Made by a program: the position numbers and the translations under genes
Origin: Setomelanomma holmii
Taxonomy: Eukaryota; Ascomycota; Dothideomycetes; Pleosporales; Phaeosphaeriaceae
Assembly: GCA_010015745.1 (NCBI GenBank)
Contig: ML978215.1
Span: 124,001 to 188,000 of the forward strand
Direction of reading: 5' to 3'
DNA length: 64,000 nt
The notes under the pieces: model-generated
Databases searched by the model: none
What the model saw: the letters and a program-made list of their open reading frames with translations, nothing else
Told to the model about the DNA's origin: nothing
Shown here: piece by piece, positions 1-12,755 of the stretch
Position numbering within the stretch: position 1 is the first letter of the stretch
How the letters are laid out: every line of letters begins with the position of its first letter

Positions 1-3000
1 GTCCCGTGATCTGCAACGTCGCCTCTACGCCTGCGAATGCGAGCGACAACGGCGGCAGCACATATTGCGCTGTGCGTCGGACGTGTTTCAGTTGGCCAGA
101 AAGACGAGTCTTGTGTGATGGCATCACGCCCCATCCGTGGTGCTGGGTTCATTGGCTTCCGACCGCGAGACACGACAATGAAGGTTCAAGCACAGTTGCG
201 GGTGGCTTGAGGCGAGGCAGGAAAGCGTGACAAAGAGCGCCATTCCCAAGACGGTTAGAGCGCGATGTGCTGGCACTGGGCTGTCCACACCGCAAGTTAG
301 CTCTCATCCTATCAGCCCTCACGGCGGCCACATCCAACCCCAAGGACGTGGTACGTCGGCACGTTTTGTCGAGCGGATTTACTCTGGATGGAATGGACAG
401 AATTCAACAGCGACTGTGAGTGGCTGTGCACAACGCCGCGGCGCTCGCTGTCGCCAGGTGTGTCTCGTTTAACCCCTTCTTGCCATCACCGCTGACATGA
501 CATGAATGTCGCACTCTCTCGAGTCTCCACGTTGCACATGCTCCCTCTGGCCTAGCTTGCTTCGCACGCCTCGAATTGACTCGCGTGGGAGCAAAAAAAG
601 TGTAGACGCTGTTGCCGGGCGCAGCATTGCCTGAGCTGCTGGACGCCTATGAACGTGAGGCCAATCAGAGCGACCCGAGTAATGCCCAGCCATCGCGTTT
701 CTGTACGGCCTTCCGTCCGTTTCTTCCGTCCAGCGCACTTTCGGGCTCATCCCTGCGACTGTTGGATCGTGGACATTTAGCCTGAGCTGGAATTCGCTCG
801 CTGTGCTCAGACACGCCCAGCCCGTTCGAGGCTGCGGCTCGTCCTGCCCAAAGTATCGAGGGCCGTCTTGAATTCGGAAAAGATGACGAGCATCTCAGCA
901 GATAGCGATGCCGCGGCAGTTGCGCTCGCGTTTCAGGATGGCCGTGGCTGACTGCCACCGCGAGACTGTCTCTCTGCTTTTTCGTCGCACTGCTCACCAG
1001 GCTGTCCTGTCTCTGACTCGCAGCAGCGGTGCAAATCATCGCGCCTGCCGGGCCACTCAGTACCACGAGCAGCCACTTTCGGGCACTGGAGCCAGACGTT
1101 GCGACAGGGTGTGTACTCCGATCGCTCGCTGGGGTGGCTGCGAGCAGGCCCACGCTTGTGCTTGTCGGCGCCCGCAACATTGTGCCCCGGCGCCGCTCTG
1201 TAAGGACGAACGGCTTCTCGCTGACTGTTCCCTATCAACTCACAAGGTTTGCCCCCGGGTGCTTCGAATATCTCCGGCCTCACTGACTGGCTGCGCGTAT
1301 TGAGCCGTCTTATCCCAATCGGGACCCCAGCCGATGCCTCAGGAAGCGGCACACAGTCGCAAAATAGGCGCCCACTAAGTATGGAGTGCGCAACCCTGCC
1401 CGCGAATGCCAACAGACAATGAAGGTGGTGAGAAGGCGCACCGAAATAGCAAAGCGATCCGCCGTTGCTGCACCTCTCGTTGCGCTCCAGCAAGCAGACT
1501 GACAGGGCAGGACATCTGATCTGCTGTGCCTTTGTGCTGTCGTGCGGACATGGGCTTCTGTCGTCAGGTGGCTGGTGGTGGGGTCCTGGGCTCGCTTGCG
1601 TGCATGGCGCTGTAAAGCCCTCGACGGCCAATCCCTGCCAGCCTGCTTTCTCCATCCTCCGCCCTTGTCTGCCGCATCGTTGTCGGATCAGCCCAGTCAG
1701 CACCGTCTATGGCCCTGTCTGTGCTCCCCAGCGCGAAACGGCCTGTTCTTCACGGGACTGATGCTCGGTCCAGGCTGTTGCGCAGGCCACCTACCCCCAT
1801 GCCGTCTCGAGCTCCCCATCCTCACCAAGCCCGAAGTGAATTTAGATTGTGTGTGTGCAAGTGGCGGCTCGTGGGTGTGTGTCGCTGAGCATCCCCAGAA
1901 GATCTCCAGCACCCGTTTCTTAGGCACAGCTCCAGCTCAGCGCCTGCATCTTCCACGCACCCGTCTCTGGACTCTCTCGTGCTGCGGCCTCATCTCTGCT
2001 GCATCGCCAGTCGTTCAGCCGCCGCTGCTGCTGCGAACTCGTGCCGGCCCGCACACGCATTTCCATTTGCCTCTACCAATTGACTTGTCAGCGACGCCCA
2101 CGGCGCACTGACGGTTTTGTAAACCTCGACACGCCGCTACGAACAAACGCGGCCGGACTGCTCTGCGGGGCGTGCACCACTGCTTGTCTGTCGGTCAGCC
2201 CTCTTAGCTGCGGCCTGCCTGCTGTCGAGCGTGCAGGATTCTCTGCAGCATCGCCGACGAGAACGAGTTACCTTCTCCACACCTCTGCAAACTCCAGATT
2301 CTTCTGTGAGAACGCGCTTTCGCGTCCGTTCGTTGTGCTATTTTGTAAGTCATGATATCTTATTTGAGAATCTGTTGTGGTTGTGTCGACCCTGTTTTCG
2401 CTGCGCTGGTCCATGGACAGTGGTATCAGTTGCTATCGTCTTGCACTTGGTGGTCCGGCCCCAAGCGTTGGGGATCCCAACCACCTTGGTAGGGTCGCAC
2501 CTCCGCTTCCCACCCAGCTGATGCGAACCACAATTCGTCTTTTCCCTCGCTCTTGTATTCACACAAAAGGAAGGACTCAGCCACTGGTTACTGGCACCGC
2601 CTCCATCGACTTGCATGAGCAGCTACTAACGCGTAGTTGCGCAGTATTTTGCAGGTGCCACAGCTGTCAGTATTCATACTGCTCGGCCCGCAATTGACGA
2701 GCGCAACGACGTTACGACCGGTCACGACCACGACGCGCGCTGAACTGGATTCTCATGCTTCTAGCTGGCACATCTTAGTCAAATATCGGATTACCATTCG
2801 GTTGGCACTATCGATTACCCATTGATCTGTTGAGAGAATCTCCAAAAGTTTGGGTTAAGGACAGACTGTTCAGTGCTTCACGATTGCAACGAGTTCACGA
2901 CAAATTCTTGCGTGTTTAGCGTTGTTTGCAGCATTTGGAAGGTGTGGCTTCGTCCCTTCTGCATTGAGCTGAGTTGCGACTGCCACTTGAGAAACACATC

Positions 3001-3349
3001 GGTCAGTGAGTCCGCATCCTCACCAAACACCTCACACTACGAGATTGTCCTCCACATCCTTATCCGAAAACATCAATATGCACGCATCGAGAGAGCGGTG
3101 GGTGTAGGAGCTGTTTGCACACGTATCTGTGTGCTTCTCGTTGGTAGCCGCTGCAAGCGACCGACCTCACTCCAGGAAGCAAACAACTAACTTGCGGTGA
3201 AGGCATTCGACCCGTCAACTGTCCGACACGAGCTATAACAAGAGCACGTTTATCTCTGCCCGGCTACGTGCGCAGATTCTGCACCTTGCTGTAGAGCATC
3301 ATTTGCACACTCCCCGCTTGCCAATACGCTCGGTTATCGCGACCGTTAG
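1..3349 (+). promoter_or_regulatory. Long leader/promoter region upstream of stuA
   Basis: About 3.3 kb without a convincing protein gene. The plus strand is rich in C and T and holds many short, overlapping open frames with no recognisable product. Upstream regions of stuA in other ascomycetes are known to carry long leaders with small upstream reading frames, and this stretch fits that picture. I infer that part of it is transcribed as 5' leader, with introns. No individual promoter element is claimed. A separate gene on the minus strand (for example the frame at 933-1703) was considered but looks like a chance frame. Confidence 0.45.
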
Positions 3350-3811
3350 ATTCGGGAATCTCCTCGCGGAACTTCTCGATACCGGCAGTCACCCTATACG
3401 GAGGACTCAGACAATACCGTAAAGCTGGAGCTGCCATCGATCTCGTCGGTCCAAGCCCGCGGCCCTGTCGACACCTGGTACAATTCTCACTACGCGCCCA
3501 AGCCCGCTGTATCGAGTGAGAGGCTTCCCGCACTTCCTCAGATCCAATCCCACGCGAGTGGCTCGTCCAGTTCGTCATCTCCCCGTGGAGACTCGATTAG
3601 CTCTGCATCGGTTGGCAACGGCAGCGCGAGCTCGAACACATCGTACGCGGCATCTGTGAACGGCCAGACAGCAGGGTTCAAGACACCCTCACCAGAGCAG
3701 AGTGCACCTTCACTCAGCCGCAGCGGTCAGCCTTTGCATGCACAATCGCACCAGGGCTCTCCGTACGGAACTCAGGACGGCTACGGCTTTCCTCAGGAAG
3801 GCTACAGCAGC
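3350..3811 (+). other. Open coding-like N-terminal extension of StuA
   Basis: The stuA reading frame stays open for 154 codons upstream of the methionine that matches the usual StuA start. It opens directly after the bases TTAG at 3346-3349, which could be a splice acceptor. The translation looks like protein, with stretches such as LPSISSVQARGP, DTWYNSHYAPKP and a Ser-rich run, followed by KTPSPEQSAPSLS. No in-frame ATG exists in it. Either an upstream exon supplies the start, giving a long StuA isoform, or translation begins at 3812 and this is leader. Confidence 0.55.
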
Positions 3812-5858
3812 ATGAACCAGATGCAATCATATGCTGATGTGCATCCGCCCCATATGTCTGCTGCAACCGCTCACGCACCAGCCTCGGCTGCTCCTCTGGC
3901 GCAATCGCATTATGCCTATCCGCCGCAGTCTTCGATGATGCAGCCCAGCCAACACCAATATGGACCTGGGCCTTCGGGCTACCCACCGTACGGTTACCCA
4001 AGCGGTGTAGCCCCGCAATTGCCTGCATCTTCATCGATGAACAACGCGATGGTACCATCGACGCTCCAACTTCCAGCAATGTCCTCCGGAGGACCTGCGC
4101 CGTCACTACCAGGTTCGCAGAGTTACCAGACACATACGTTTGACCACACCGGCCAAGTTGCACCACCTGGCATGAAGCCTCGCGTAACTGCTACGCTGTG
4201 GGAGGATGAGGGTAGCCTATGCTTTCAAGTTGAAGCTAAGGGAGTTTGCGTTGCGCGCCGTGAAGGTAAGTCGAGCATTGTCGTGTTCGACAAAGCCAGC
4301 GCTAACGAGAACCAGATAACCACATGATCAACGGAACAAAGCTACTCAACGTAGCTGGCATGACCAGAGGACGCAGAGACGGCATCCTCAAGAGTGAAAA
4401 GACGCGCCATGTAGTGAAGATTGGGCCAATGCACTTGAAGGGCGTGTGGTATGTTCAAGATCGTCTAAGCCCCTGTTCACAACACTAACGACTGACAGGA
4501 TTCCTTTTGAGCGCGCACTGGAATTTGCTAATAAAGAGAAGATTACAGAGCAACTGTATCCTCTCTTCGTTCATGACATTGGAGCTTTGCTCTATCATCC
4601 CTCGAACCAGACGAGGACAAGTGTAGGAAGCGCTGCCATGGCTGCTGTAGACCGCAATCGAAGACCTGACCCTATGCAGACTCAACGGTATCTCTCCGGC
4701 CCGGCATCTTCGCAGCCACCATCCTTGCATCATCATCATTCAATGAGTAACTCCATCGGTGCTGCCATGTCGCAGCCTCCACACGCCATTCAGCCGCATC
4801 CATCATCTGGGCGCCCTGGCATTGATCGGGCACATACCTTCCCCACTCCTCCTACTAGTGCTTCGAGCATAATGGGCATGGGTAACCAAGGCAGCTCTTA
4901 CGAATGGAGCGGTGCCAATGTGCAAAATGCTCAGGGTAGCCAGCCGCTCTCAATCGACACAGGTCTCAGCAACGCGCGCTCTGTGCCTACCACACCTGCG
5001 ACCACGCCTCCCGGGGCTGTCCAGCAGGGCATCTCCTACGGTTCGGCTCAGAACTACGAGAGCTCCCGACCCATGTATTCTGCGCCGCCCTCTCAACCAG
5101 GCCAATACAATACGCAAGGACAGTCAATGATGGGATACCGTCCAGACTCGGCTTACCCAAAGACGGAAATGGCCCCGCCTTCTCGTCTGGGCGATGTTCC
5201 GGATGAGAATGAGGTCAAGCCCAATGAGGGTATGATGCCTCAAGGTGGCAACCATGTTGCACCTGCCCCAGCGGGTGCTGAGGGTGATCACGAGCATGAT
5301 AACGAGTACACGCATTCCAATGCGTCCTACAACGGTAACAGGGGTCCTTACGGGTACAACCCCAACGCCGCTCCCTCAGCAATCCACCCGGACCACCCTC
5401 ACTTGTCCCCAGAAATGACTGGTTCTCCTCATCAAAACGGGTCAGGACGCGCGACTCCACGCACCACGACGACAAGCCAGACCCAGTGGAACTCAGGTTA
5501 TCCGACTCCGCAACGCCAGGGACCCCCATCCAGCAATGTGTATAACGTGATGAGTGACCCTCGTGGTGCTCCTAACGGGAACGCTCCACACGACAGTTAC
5601 CCGGGTCCTAACAGCGTGCCCCAGTACTCGAGCCAAGGATACCCTCCCACGAACGGCGTCAACGCTTCTGGCAAACGGGGTCGTGACGACGAGGACGAAG
5701 ACCAGTATCGACCTGATAGTGTTCAGGGCGATGATATGGGCGGCTTGAAGAGACGAAAGACTATGGAGGGTGGTGCTGTCGGCGCTGCCTACCCTCAAGA
5801 CCCTACTCCTGGAATCCAGCGTGCACATACTATATCCGCACAGCGCGCTAGGAGATGA
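3812..5858 (+). CDS. stuA: APSES-type transcription factor StuA
   Basis: Cell-pattern regulator of the APSES family (StuA, Asm1, Phd1/Sok2 relatives). It acts in the nucleus and controls conidiophore development, hyphal growth and often virulence. Exons: 3812-4265, 4316-4448, 4499-5858, with two 50-base introns; 648 residues from this start. The N-terminus MNQMQSYADVH matches the usual StuA start. The APSES DNA-binding domain begins near residue 122 (PRVTATLWEDEG), continues through NHMINGTKLLNVAGMTRG and ends after the WIPFERALEFANKE segment. The rest is Pro/Gln/Ser/Asn-rich, with a basic KRRK nuclear-localisation motif near the C-terminus. The frame extends further upstream (see 3350-3811). 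Family assignment is very secure; the start is not. Confidence 0.95.
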
Positions 5859-7086
5859 GTGGGTGAAAACTCTAATCTGCATGGGTTGTTAGTTGGCGAT
5901 CAACTTTTCCTCTAGAGGGCGATTGAGCCTCTATTTCCATCCATCTGCAGCAGGAAGCATGCGCTTTTAACTCAGCCGATCAATAATCTGACGACTGCAT
6001 CGTTCCCTCGGCCTCGGCATACATCGGAATCGCCACATACTCTACGATTCAAATCCTCCGCTTACTCCCAAAGCGATATATTTCCTTGTGTATCTTCCCT
6101 GTCCTTTCCTATGTTGATTACACTTCTGGACATCCGGACTCTTACGACCTTAACGACCTTTTCGTTCTCGGACTATCGTTTCGGCTCCCCGGAACCTGAC
6201 TATTCATTATGACGACACATGGCTCCTGCGTGCGACAAGAGTACACACAACTCGTGTCCGATACTTTCGTTCGCTGCAGGAGCCACGCACTTGTACTTTC
6301 TACAACCGCTTGGTTCTCTTGCGACAGCCGAAAGGCATAGATATCACGACCTGCGGCTGCGCCAATCCCTCGGTCACATCCAATTCGACCATTATCGCCA
6401 GCCTAGTCGAAGCAACTTTAGTCCTCTCCCCTGAGGGCGCAGCCGCGGGCATGAGCATCCTCACTGCATACAAGAACGAGACTGACGCACGCTCGCTTCC
6501 AGCGAAACGGCACATATGTTTGACGAAAACGAAGGCGCAGACGAACGAGACGGACGAGCCGGACGCTCATGCGCATTATGATTGCTTATTTGCGAGCGAC
6601 CATGCTTGCAGAAAGTTGTGTGATTTCTCAAGTTGGGTGGATCCAGTGGACTAGATGCAGCATACAGTCGACCACTGGGCATCGTTTGGTGTTTATTTTT
6701 GGACGACATTGCGGAAGGCTCTAGTGTTTATTTCCAGGGATGTATTTGACGAGCCGGTGATCCGGTCTTATGAAGATAATGATGGGAATCAAAAGCTCTT
6801 TTTCAACACTTCTGCGTGTTTTTGACCTCGTGTTGTGATGAATGGCGTTGTGGTGGTACCTGGCAGCCTTGCGCAGCAGTGGTGTTGCGTAAGCGGGCCT
6901 TGCCCCTCGACGATGCCCGACTTGGCATTCGCGCCCCACGTCATTTGTGTAAGCCAAACAAGTGAGCACACCCGTCGAACGCGCAATACACGACGAGGCT
7001 GAGCCAGGCAGAGACTTTGCCGCACTATTTCTTCGACAGCTTTACTCGAGTCGACTGCGCATACCCACCTTCCCTCTCCCGCGACC
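5859..7086. other. Intergenic region between stuA and fimbrin
   Basis: About 1.2 kb. The first part is probably the 3' untranslated region of stuA and the last few hundred bases the promoter and leader of the fimbrin gene. Short frames occur on both strands but none resembles a known protein. Confidence 0.5.
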
Positions 7087-9244
7087 ATGAACATCATCAA
7101 GCTGCAAAAGTAAGTCGCATCCGCGTATTCCATGCGACTCCGCCCGCTTCCACAGCAGCTAACGTGGCATTGCGCGCAGAAAGTATCCGCAATTCCAGCA
7201 GGGTGAGATCTTTGGCCTGCAAGATGCCTTCCGCAAGCTCGACATTGACGACAAGGGCTACCTCGACGAGGCGACGGTGATCAAGGCGACGCAGCAGTCG
7301 GAGCACCAGCCCTACGATGTCGTGCGACAGGCTCTGAAAGAGGTCGAGCTCGACAGTTCGCGGCGAGTTGAGCTGGACGACTATGTTGATGTAAGTGGCC
7401 TATGCCCTGTACCTGTGGGACCGGTCGGATACTAACGTCAACAGCTCATTTCGAAGCTGCGGGAATCCTCACCCGCCCAACAGCGCATAAATACTGGCCC
7501 AACCCGCGCTCGAGCTGGCACCGGCGGCGCAGGCAGCGCAGGCAGCGCGCCTTCCACACCCGCGAAGCCCGGACACGCTTCGAAGCCCAGCATTGGCAGC
7601 GGCGGCGGCGGCAGGATCCAAGTCCAGGGCTCTTCCGCGAACGTTACCCACACCATCAACGAAGACGAGCGCACCGAGTTCACCCGCCACATCAATGCTG
7701 TTCTCGCCGGCGATGCAGACATTGGCAACCGACTGCCTTTCCCGACCGACACCTTCGAGATGTTCGACCAGTGCAAGGACGGTCTTGTGCTTTCCAAGCT
7801 CATCAACGACAGCGTGCCAGATACCATCGACGAGCGCGTGCTGAACAAGCCGGGCAAGAAGATCAAGCAGCTGAACAACTTCCACTTCACCGAAAACAAC
7901 AATATTGTCATCGAGTCTGCGAAGGGTATTGGCTGCTCGGTTGTAAACATTGGCAGTGGAGACATTATCGAGGTGCGAGAGCATCTAATTCTGGGTTTGA
8001 TTTGGCAGATCATTCGAAGAGGTCTACTGGGTAAGATCGATATCAAGCTGCACCCTGAGCTCTACAGGCTGCTCTACGACGATGAGACCCTCGAACAGTT
8101 CTTGCGATTGCCGCCGGAGCAGATCTTGTTGCGCTGGGTCAATTACCACTTGAAGAACGCCAAGTGGCATAGAACGTAAGTATGGTGGTGAGGAAGACGT
8201 CAACAGGTACTGACTTCGAACAGCGTCACCAATTTCTCGACGGACGTCAAGGATGGCGAAAACTATACAGTCCTGCTCAATCAGCTCGCGCCCGAGACCT
8301 GCTCCCGTGCTCCACTACAACAGCATGACCTACTTCAGCGCGCTGAAATGGTTCTCCAGAACGCTGACGCTCTCGATTGTCGCAAGTTCTTGACACCCAC
8401 CTCCTTAGTCGCTGGAAACCCGAGGCTCAACCTCGCTTTCGTCGCGAATCTCTTCAACACACATCCATGCCTCGATCCCATCACCGAGGAAGAGAAGGCA
8501 GAGATTGAGGATTTTGACGCGGAAGGCGAACGTGAAGCTCGTGTATTCACACTGTGGCTCAACTCGTTGGATGTCAGGCCTGTCGTGCAGTCATTCTTTG
8601 AGGATCTCAAGGACGGCACGGTCCTTCTGCAGGCGTACGACAAAGTCATCCCTGGTAGCGTCAATTGGCGTCATGTTAACAAGCCGCGGGAAGGACAGGA
8701 CTTGATGCGTTTCAAGGCTCTGGAAAACACAAACTATGCTGTCGAGCTCGGAAAGCAGGTCCAATTTTCTTTGCCTGGTATTCAGGGTGCAGATATCACC
8801 GACGGTCAGCGCACACTAACCCTTGGTCTGGTCTGGCAACTCATGCGAAAGGACATTGTATCCACACTCAAGGGTCTCGCGCAACGGCTGGGCAAGCGCG
8901 AAATTACCGATGCCGACATGATCAAGTGGGCCAATGACATGGCACGCAAGGGCGGAAAAGGCTCTCAAATTCGCTCGTTCAAGGACTCAGGACTCACCAA
9001 CGCCATCTTCTTGCTCGATGTCTTGGCGGGTATGAAGCCAGCATACGTCGATTACGACCTTGTTGCACCAGGTCGCAACGATGAGGAAAGCTACCAGAAT
9101 GCCAAGCTGGCTATCAGTATTGCACGAAAGATGGGTGCTACCATCTGGCTCGTACCGGAGGATATCGTAGCAGTGCAGAGCCGCTTAATCACGACATTCA
9201 TTGGCAGCTTGATGAGCACGCATGAGAAGATGGGTGGGCAGTGA
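7087..9244 (+). CDS. SAC6: Fimbrin/plastin, actin-bundling protein
   Basis: Crosslinks actin filaments into bundles in endocytic patches, cables and the apical actin collar. Exons: 7087-7109, 7180-7390, 7445-8175, 8224-9244; 661 residues, close to yeast Sac6 (642). The N-terminal 80 residues hold EF-hand-like sequence (LDIDDKGYLDEA), followed by a Gly/Ala/Ser-rich linker. Four calponin-homology domains in two actin-binding modules follow; hallmarks are the CKDGLVLSKLIN, LNKPGKK and LGLIWQIIRR segments in the first and LGLVWQLMRKD later. The first exon is only 23 bases and the ATG at 7087 has a good ACC context. No lesions seen. Confidence 0.97.
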
Positions 9245-9656
9245 GCCGTAGCGGGACTGAATGGCGTGCTTATGAAGAGGTAAAATGACCTGCGTCAAAG
9301 AGCGTTTAGATGACTGCGAATCAGTAGCAAAATACCTTCTTAGAGTTCAATAGTTGTGAACAACGAAATGATCCTTGAATGCTGCTACGTGCAGCAGCAA
9401 ATGTTCGAGTATACCACAACCTTAATGACCTGTGATTCGCTTCCGCATCCGGCACCGGTGAGTCGCCCCTCCATTGATTCGAATTTGACTTGGCATAGAC
9501 CTCTGCTCACACTTCCCGATTCGATCAAACCCTTTATTGCACAACTTTTGCACCTCACCAAAAGCAAATTTCATAATCACGACGCCACGCAAGGAAATCG
9601 CAAACCAGGCATACTGTCAAACATCAGCAGTTGTCACTTCACCGCCCCTTCGCACC
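9245..9656. other. Intergenic region after fimbrin
   Basis: About 410 bases, AT-richer than the flanking coding sequence: 3' region of the fimbrin gene and promoter of the F-box-like gene. An open frame runs through it into the next gene, but the ATG at 9657 has the best context, so the upstream part is treated as leader. Confidence 0.5.
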
Positions 9657-11228
9657 ATGGCCTCACCCACCTCGCTTCCTACCTCATTAGTTCCTCTGTC
9701 CCTGCATCCGACCACATCGCTAGCGCTTCCACCCAACGAGCTCAAAGATCTGATCTTTGCACATCTTTCCTCCCCAGATCTGCTCCACCTCTCAGCAACA
9801 TGCAAAGCCCTCTACGCCCGCGCTCGTGACCACGCATATCAGCACATCACACTGACATGGGATGATTCACCCTCTCAGCGCACCAAGGTGCCGATCCTCC
9901 AACGCTTATTGCGCACACTAATCACGGCACCCGCCCTATCTGCCAGAATTAAGACACTGAAGCTACACGCCAAGAACTGCATGTACTTTACCGACGACGG
10001 TACATTCCGCTTTAGTATACCCCGAAATGCAGTTGATCTCGAACCTGCTGAGTCTGCGCTATTCCATCAGGCGATCTTACCCTTGGGACTCCACGCGGAT
10101 GGCACCTGGGAATCCGGCCTAGACAATATACGCGGCACGTTTTATATCATGTTAGGTCTCGTGCTGGCTTCTTGTCCCAACCTGTCTAGCCTTGATCTGA
10201 GCATCGTGTTCCTGTGCCCGTATGAGTGGTTTGAAGATCTCGTTCGGCAGGGTGTGTCCGACCCGTCTTCGCCGAAAGCAGCGTGGATGCGTGGGCTGAA
10301 GAAGTTCACATTGAGTTGTGACACAGGCGACGAGTCCTTCACTCCGGGCTTTCTGAAGCTGGGGAAAACAATGCTATGGCTATTCTATCTTCCCGCCGTG
10401 TAAGAGCTGGAATTGCAGCAGTTTGAAGACCTCATCGGCATTGAAGAAGTCAGGATAGCAGACGCCTTGGGACAAGAGGTGCTAGATTTATTCTGGCCAA
10501 TGGATCCTAAACCCGTCGCTGCACAACTCACAGCACTGACGTTGACGCGGTATTCAGCCGAAGCACTGACGTTGGGTTGCGTGCTCAGACAATGTCCACA
10601 TCTTCGCAGGTTCGAACTAGATCGCACCCAACACCCCGAGTCCCGCCCATTCGATATGAATCTCCTCAAAGAAGCGCTGATCTACATTGCCGCAACACTA
10701 GAACACCTTTCCATCCGCTACGAAGTCTACTTCGACGCCGATTATGCCGAGAATGTAAGTGATCTCGTCAACATCACATCCGGGCGTCTTGGCCCAATCC
10801 ACTCTTTCAACAAACTCGTGTACCTAGAGACATCGCTGCACGTCCTGTTCGGCGCGGAAGATAGTCTCATCAACGTCTTTTACTCTCTGGCAGAGGTGCT
10901 GGCGCCGGGGTTGCGGGAGCTGGTTATTACGGATGATTTGTATGGGTTTGCGGATTGGCAGCAATACCTTGAGGATAAGGATGCTATGAAGCTTTTTGAG
11001 AGGTATTTGACGAGCGAGAAGGCAGGCAGGGGAGGGGGCAAGCAAGGTGGCGAGTGGAAAGTAGCGACGCCGGAACTGAAAAGATTCGTGTATGACTTGA
11101 GAAAGCGGGGAGAGTATACGGTTCGATATTGGGACCAGGAGGAGAATAGAGAGGCGTTAAAGGAGAAGTGCAGGGCCCAGAGAATTGAAGGGGATGTTTT
11201 ATGGAGCTACCAAGTGCGACGGAGATGA
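9657..11228 (+). pseudogene. F-box-like protein, interrupted by an in-frame stop
   Basis: Single reading frame of about 520 codons broken once by TAA at 10401-10403. The start at 9657 lies in a strong CACCATGG context. Near residues 24-55 the protein has an F-box-like segment (LPPNELKDLIFAHLSSPDLL then LSATCKALYARA). Leucine-rich material typical of fungal F-box proteins that recruit substrates to SCF ubiquitin ligases follows. After the stop the same frame continues with normal protein texture to TGA at 11226-11228. No intron of realistic length removes the stop. It may be a single-nonsense pseudogene, a readthrough case or a base error. Its 3' end lies only 25 bases from the convergent coactosin gene. 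Confidence 0.7.
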
Positions 11229-11253
11229 TCTTAAATGGCCTGATTTGTTCTCT

Positions 11254-11965
11254 CTAGTAATTCGTCGTCTGTCGATCGTCTGCCTAGAAGTTAGCTCCAA
11301 ATTTACATGAAATTTTCCCAATTGAACACTCTTTCACCTCAATCAGAGGTACTTACAATTTGCTCCCATCGCTTTCCTCAACTTTAACGTCACAGCCTCA
11401 GCATCCAAATCCTTCCTATCGCTTGTCTGCACCTCCACTGCATACGTCCGGATCACCTGTTTGACCTGCCCAGATTGGAAAGACATCTTGGCTTTTCGCA
11501 TTACCTTTGTGTTGGGACCTGGCGAGAGTCAGAACTTAGGCTTTGACTTCATGGGTTCCTGTAAAATTGTGATGATAGTGTTACATGATCGACGATGATT
11601 GTGATTAGTTTCTTGTGAGGGGAAACCCCGGTGGAGACTTACCAGCCCAAATAACAAAAGCAAACTTGACGCGTTCCGAGTACTCATCGTTGCCGAGTTT
11701 CATGCGTACATATGCATACGCAGCTTCGTCGTCGGCCAGCGATTCCGTCATCTCGGAAATGTCGCCGGTCCCTGTGCCTGCAAGCTTGAGATTGTCTGAC
11801 GTTGCGGACACATACTACGAATCCATTAGCCCGAATGTTGAGTGGAAAAATGGGACTTCAAATTACCTTCAACACAAGCCACGTCGTCTCCGACTTATCC
11901 GACCGCACATCTTCGTACGCTTGGTTGATCTCCGGGTCGGAGAGGATGTCGGCGGCTTGAGGCAT
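11254..11965 (-). CDS. Coactosin-like ADF-homology actin-binding protein
   Basis: Small ADF/cofilin-homology protein of the coactosin type, which binds F-actin and counters capping. Exons on the minus strand: 11965-11867, 11814-11643, 11518-11357, 11279-11254; 152 residues. It opens MPQAADILSDPEINQAYEDV. The central ADF-H stretch includes YAYVRMKLGNDEYSERVKF, then FVIWAGPNTKVMRKAKMS and SGQVKQVIRTYAVEV. The last exon (26 bases) encodes the family-typical ending NYDRQ plus TTNY; the acceptor before ACGATCG was chosen because it gives this ending. Fimbrin, another actin regulator, lies 2 kb away. Confidence 0.92.
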
Positions 11966-12755
11966 GTTGGAGATTTCGACGATGAAGCGAGAAAGAAAAG
12001 AAACACGAAGGTGCAAGGGTCAAGGATTGGGAAACGCGGAGATTGAAGAAGTTGGGATGTTCTGGACTGAGCTAGTGCGGGGCTAAAAGCTGACCAATGG
12101 CGACGCAGCGGCTTCGGTTCGCTTAATTGGCACCTTGAGGGTTGTTTTGAGCCTCAGATCTTGCAGACCTGGCTGTTACATCAATTTTAGAGATGGCGCT
12201 GCCAGACCTTTATCAGAGAGGTCGTCTGATTTGCTAGATCATATGGCTTACTGTTGTCGCGCTGGTGCATGTATTTCTATTGTCGAGATCGTGTGCAACG
12301 CTATGACATGTATTGAAGATCACATTCTTGGGCATTTCAGTTCGATTTGCATGGCAGCTGTATAGCTAGAAGTGCGACTTTGAAGCGAGCGCAAAGACAA
12401 GGTAAGAAAAATAGGCATCGATGGTTGCCAACTTCCATCTCCGCCTTGAATATGTCGAACTTTGAATCATTACAGTGAAGTCAGTGTGCGAAGTGCGGCG
12501 GGCGCCGACTCAAGCATCAAGCATCATGATTGTACCCACCTGCCTCCTTCCTTACGTGTGTCTAGTAACACGAGCATTTCCCCACCGTTGGAAGTAGACT
12601 AGTACACCGCTTATCACGATAAGATTGCAGTCCACCTGACAATAAGCACGTTGACATTCTGCCCCACTAGTTCCTACCTAGGTAGCAAGTAGCTATCGGA
12701 GTCTTCCGCACCTCCTTACCTCCTTACATTCTGAATCCGCAACAACATCACAAAC
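11966..12755. promoter_or_regulatory. Divergent promoter region between coactosin and URC4
   Basis: About 790 bases between two genes transcribed away from each other, so it should hold both promoters. No RNA gene or convincing small protein is visible. An ORF at 12135-12365 has no recognisable features. Confidence 0.5.

Noticed and set aside
933..1703. 256-codon minus-strand frame in the stuA leader
   Set aside because: Cys/Arg/Ser-rich, no recognisable domain, overlaps other chance frames in C/T-rich sequence.
3714..4166. 150-codon minus-strand frame inside stuA
   Set aside because: Shadow of the stuA coding frame.
7402..8046. Long frames on both strands within the fimbrin gene
   Set aside because: Shadows of the fimbrin exon; Arg- or Ser-rich translations without motifs.
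10398..10424. Intron removing the TAA in the F-box-like gene
   Set aside because: The only GT..AG pair around the stop is about 20-25 bases long, too short for a spliceosomal intron.
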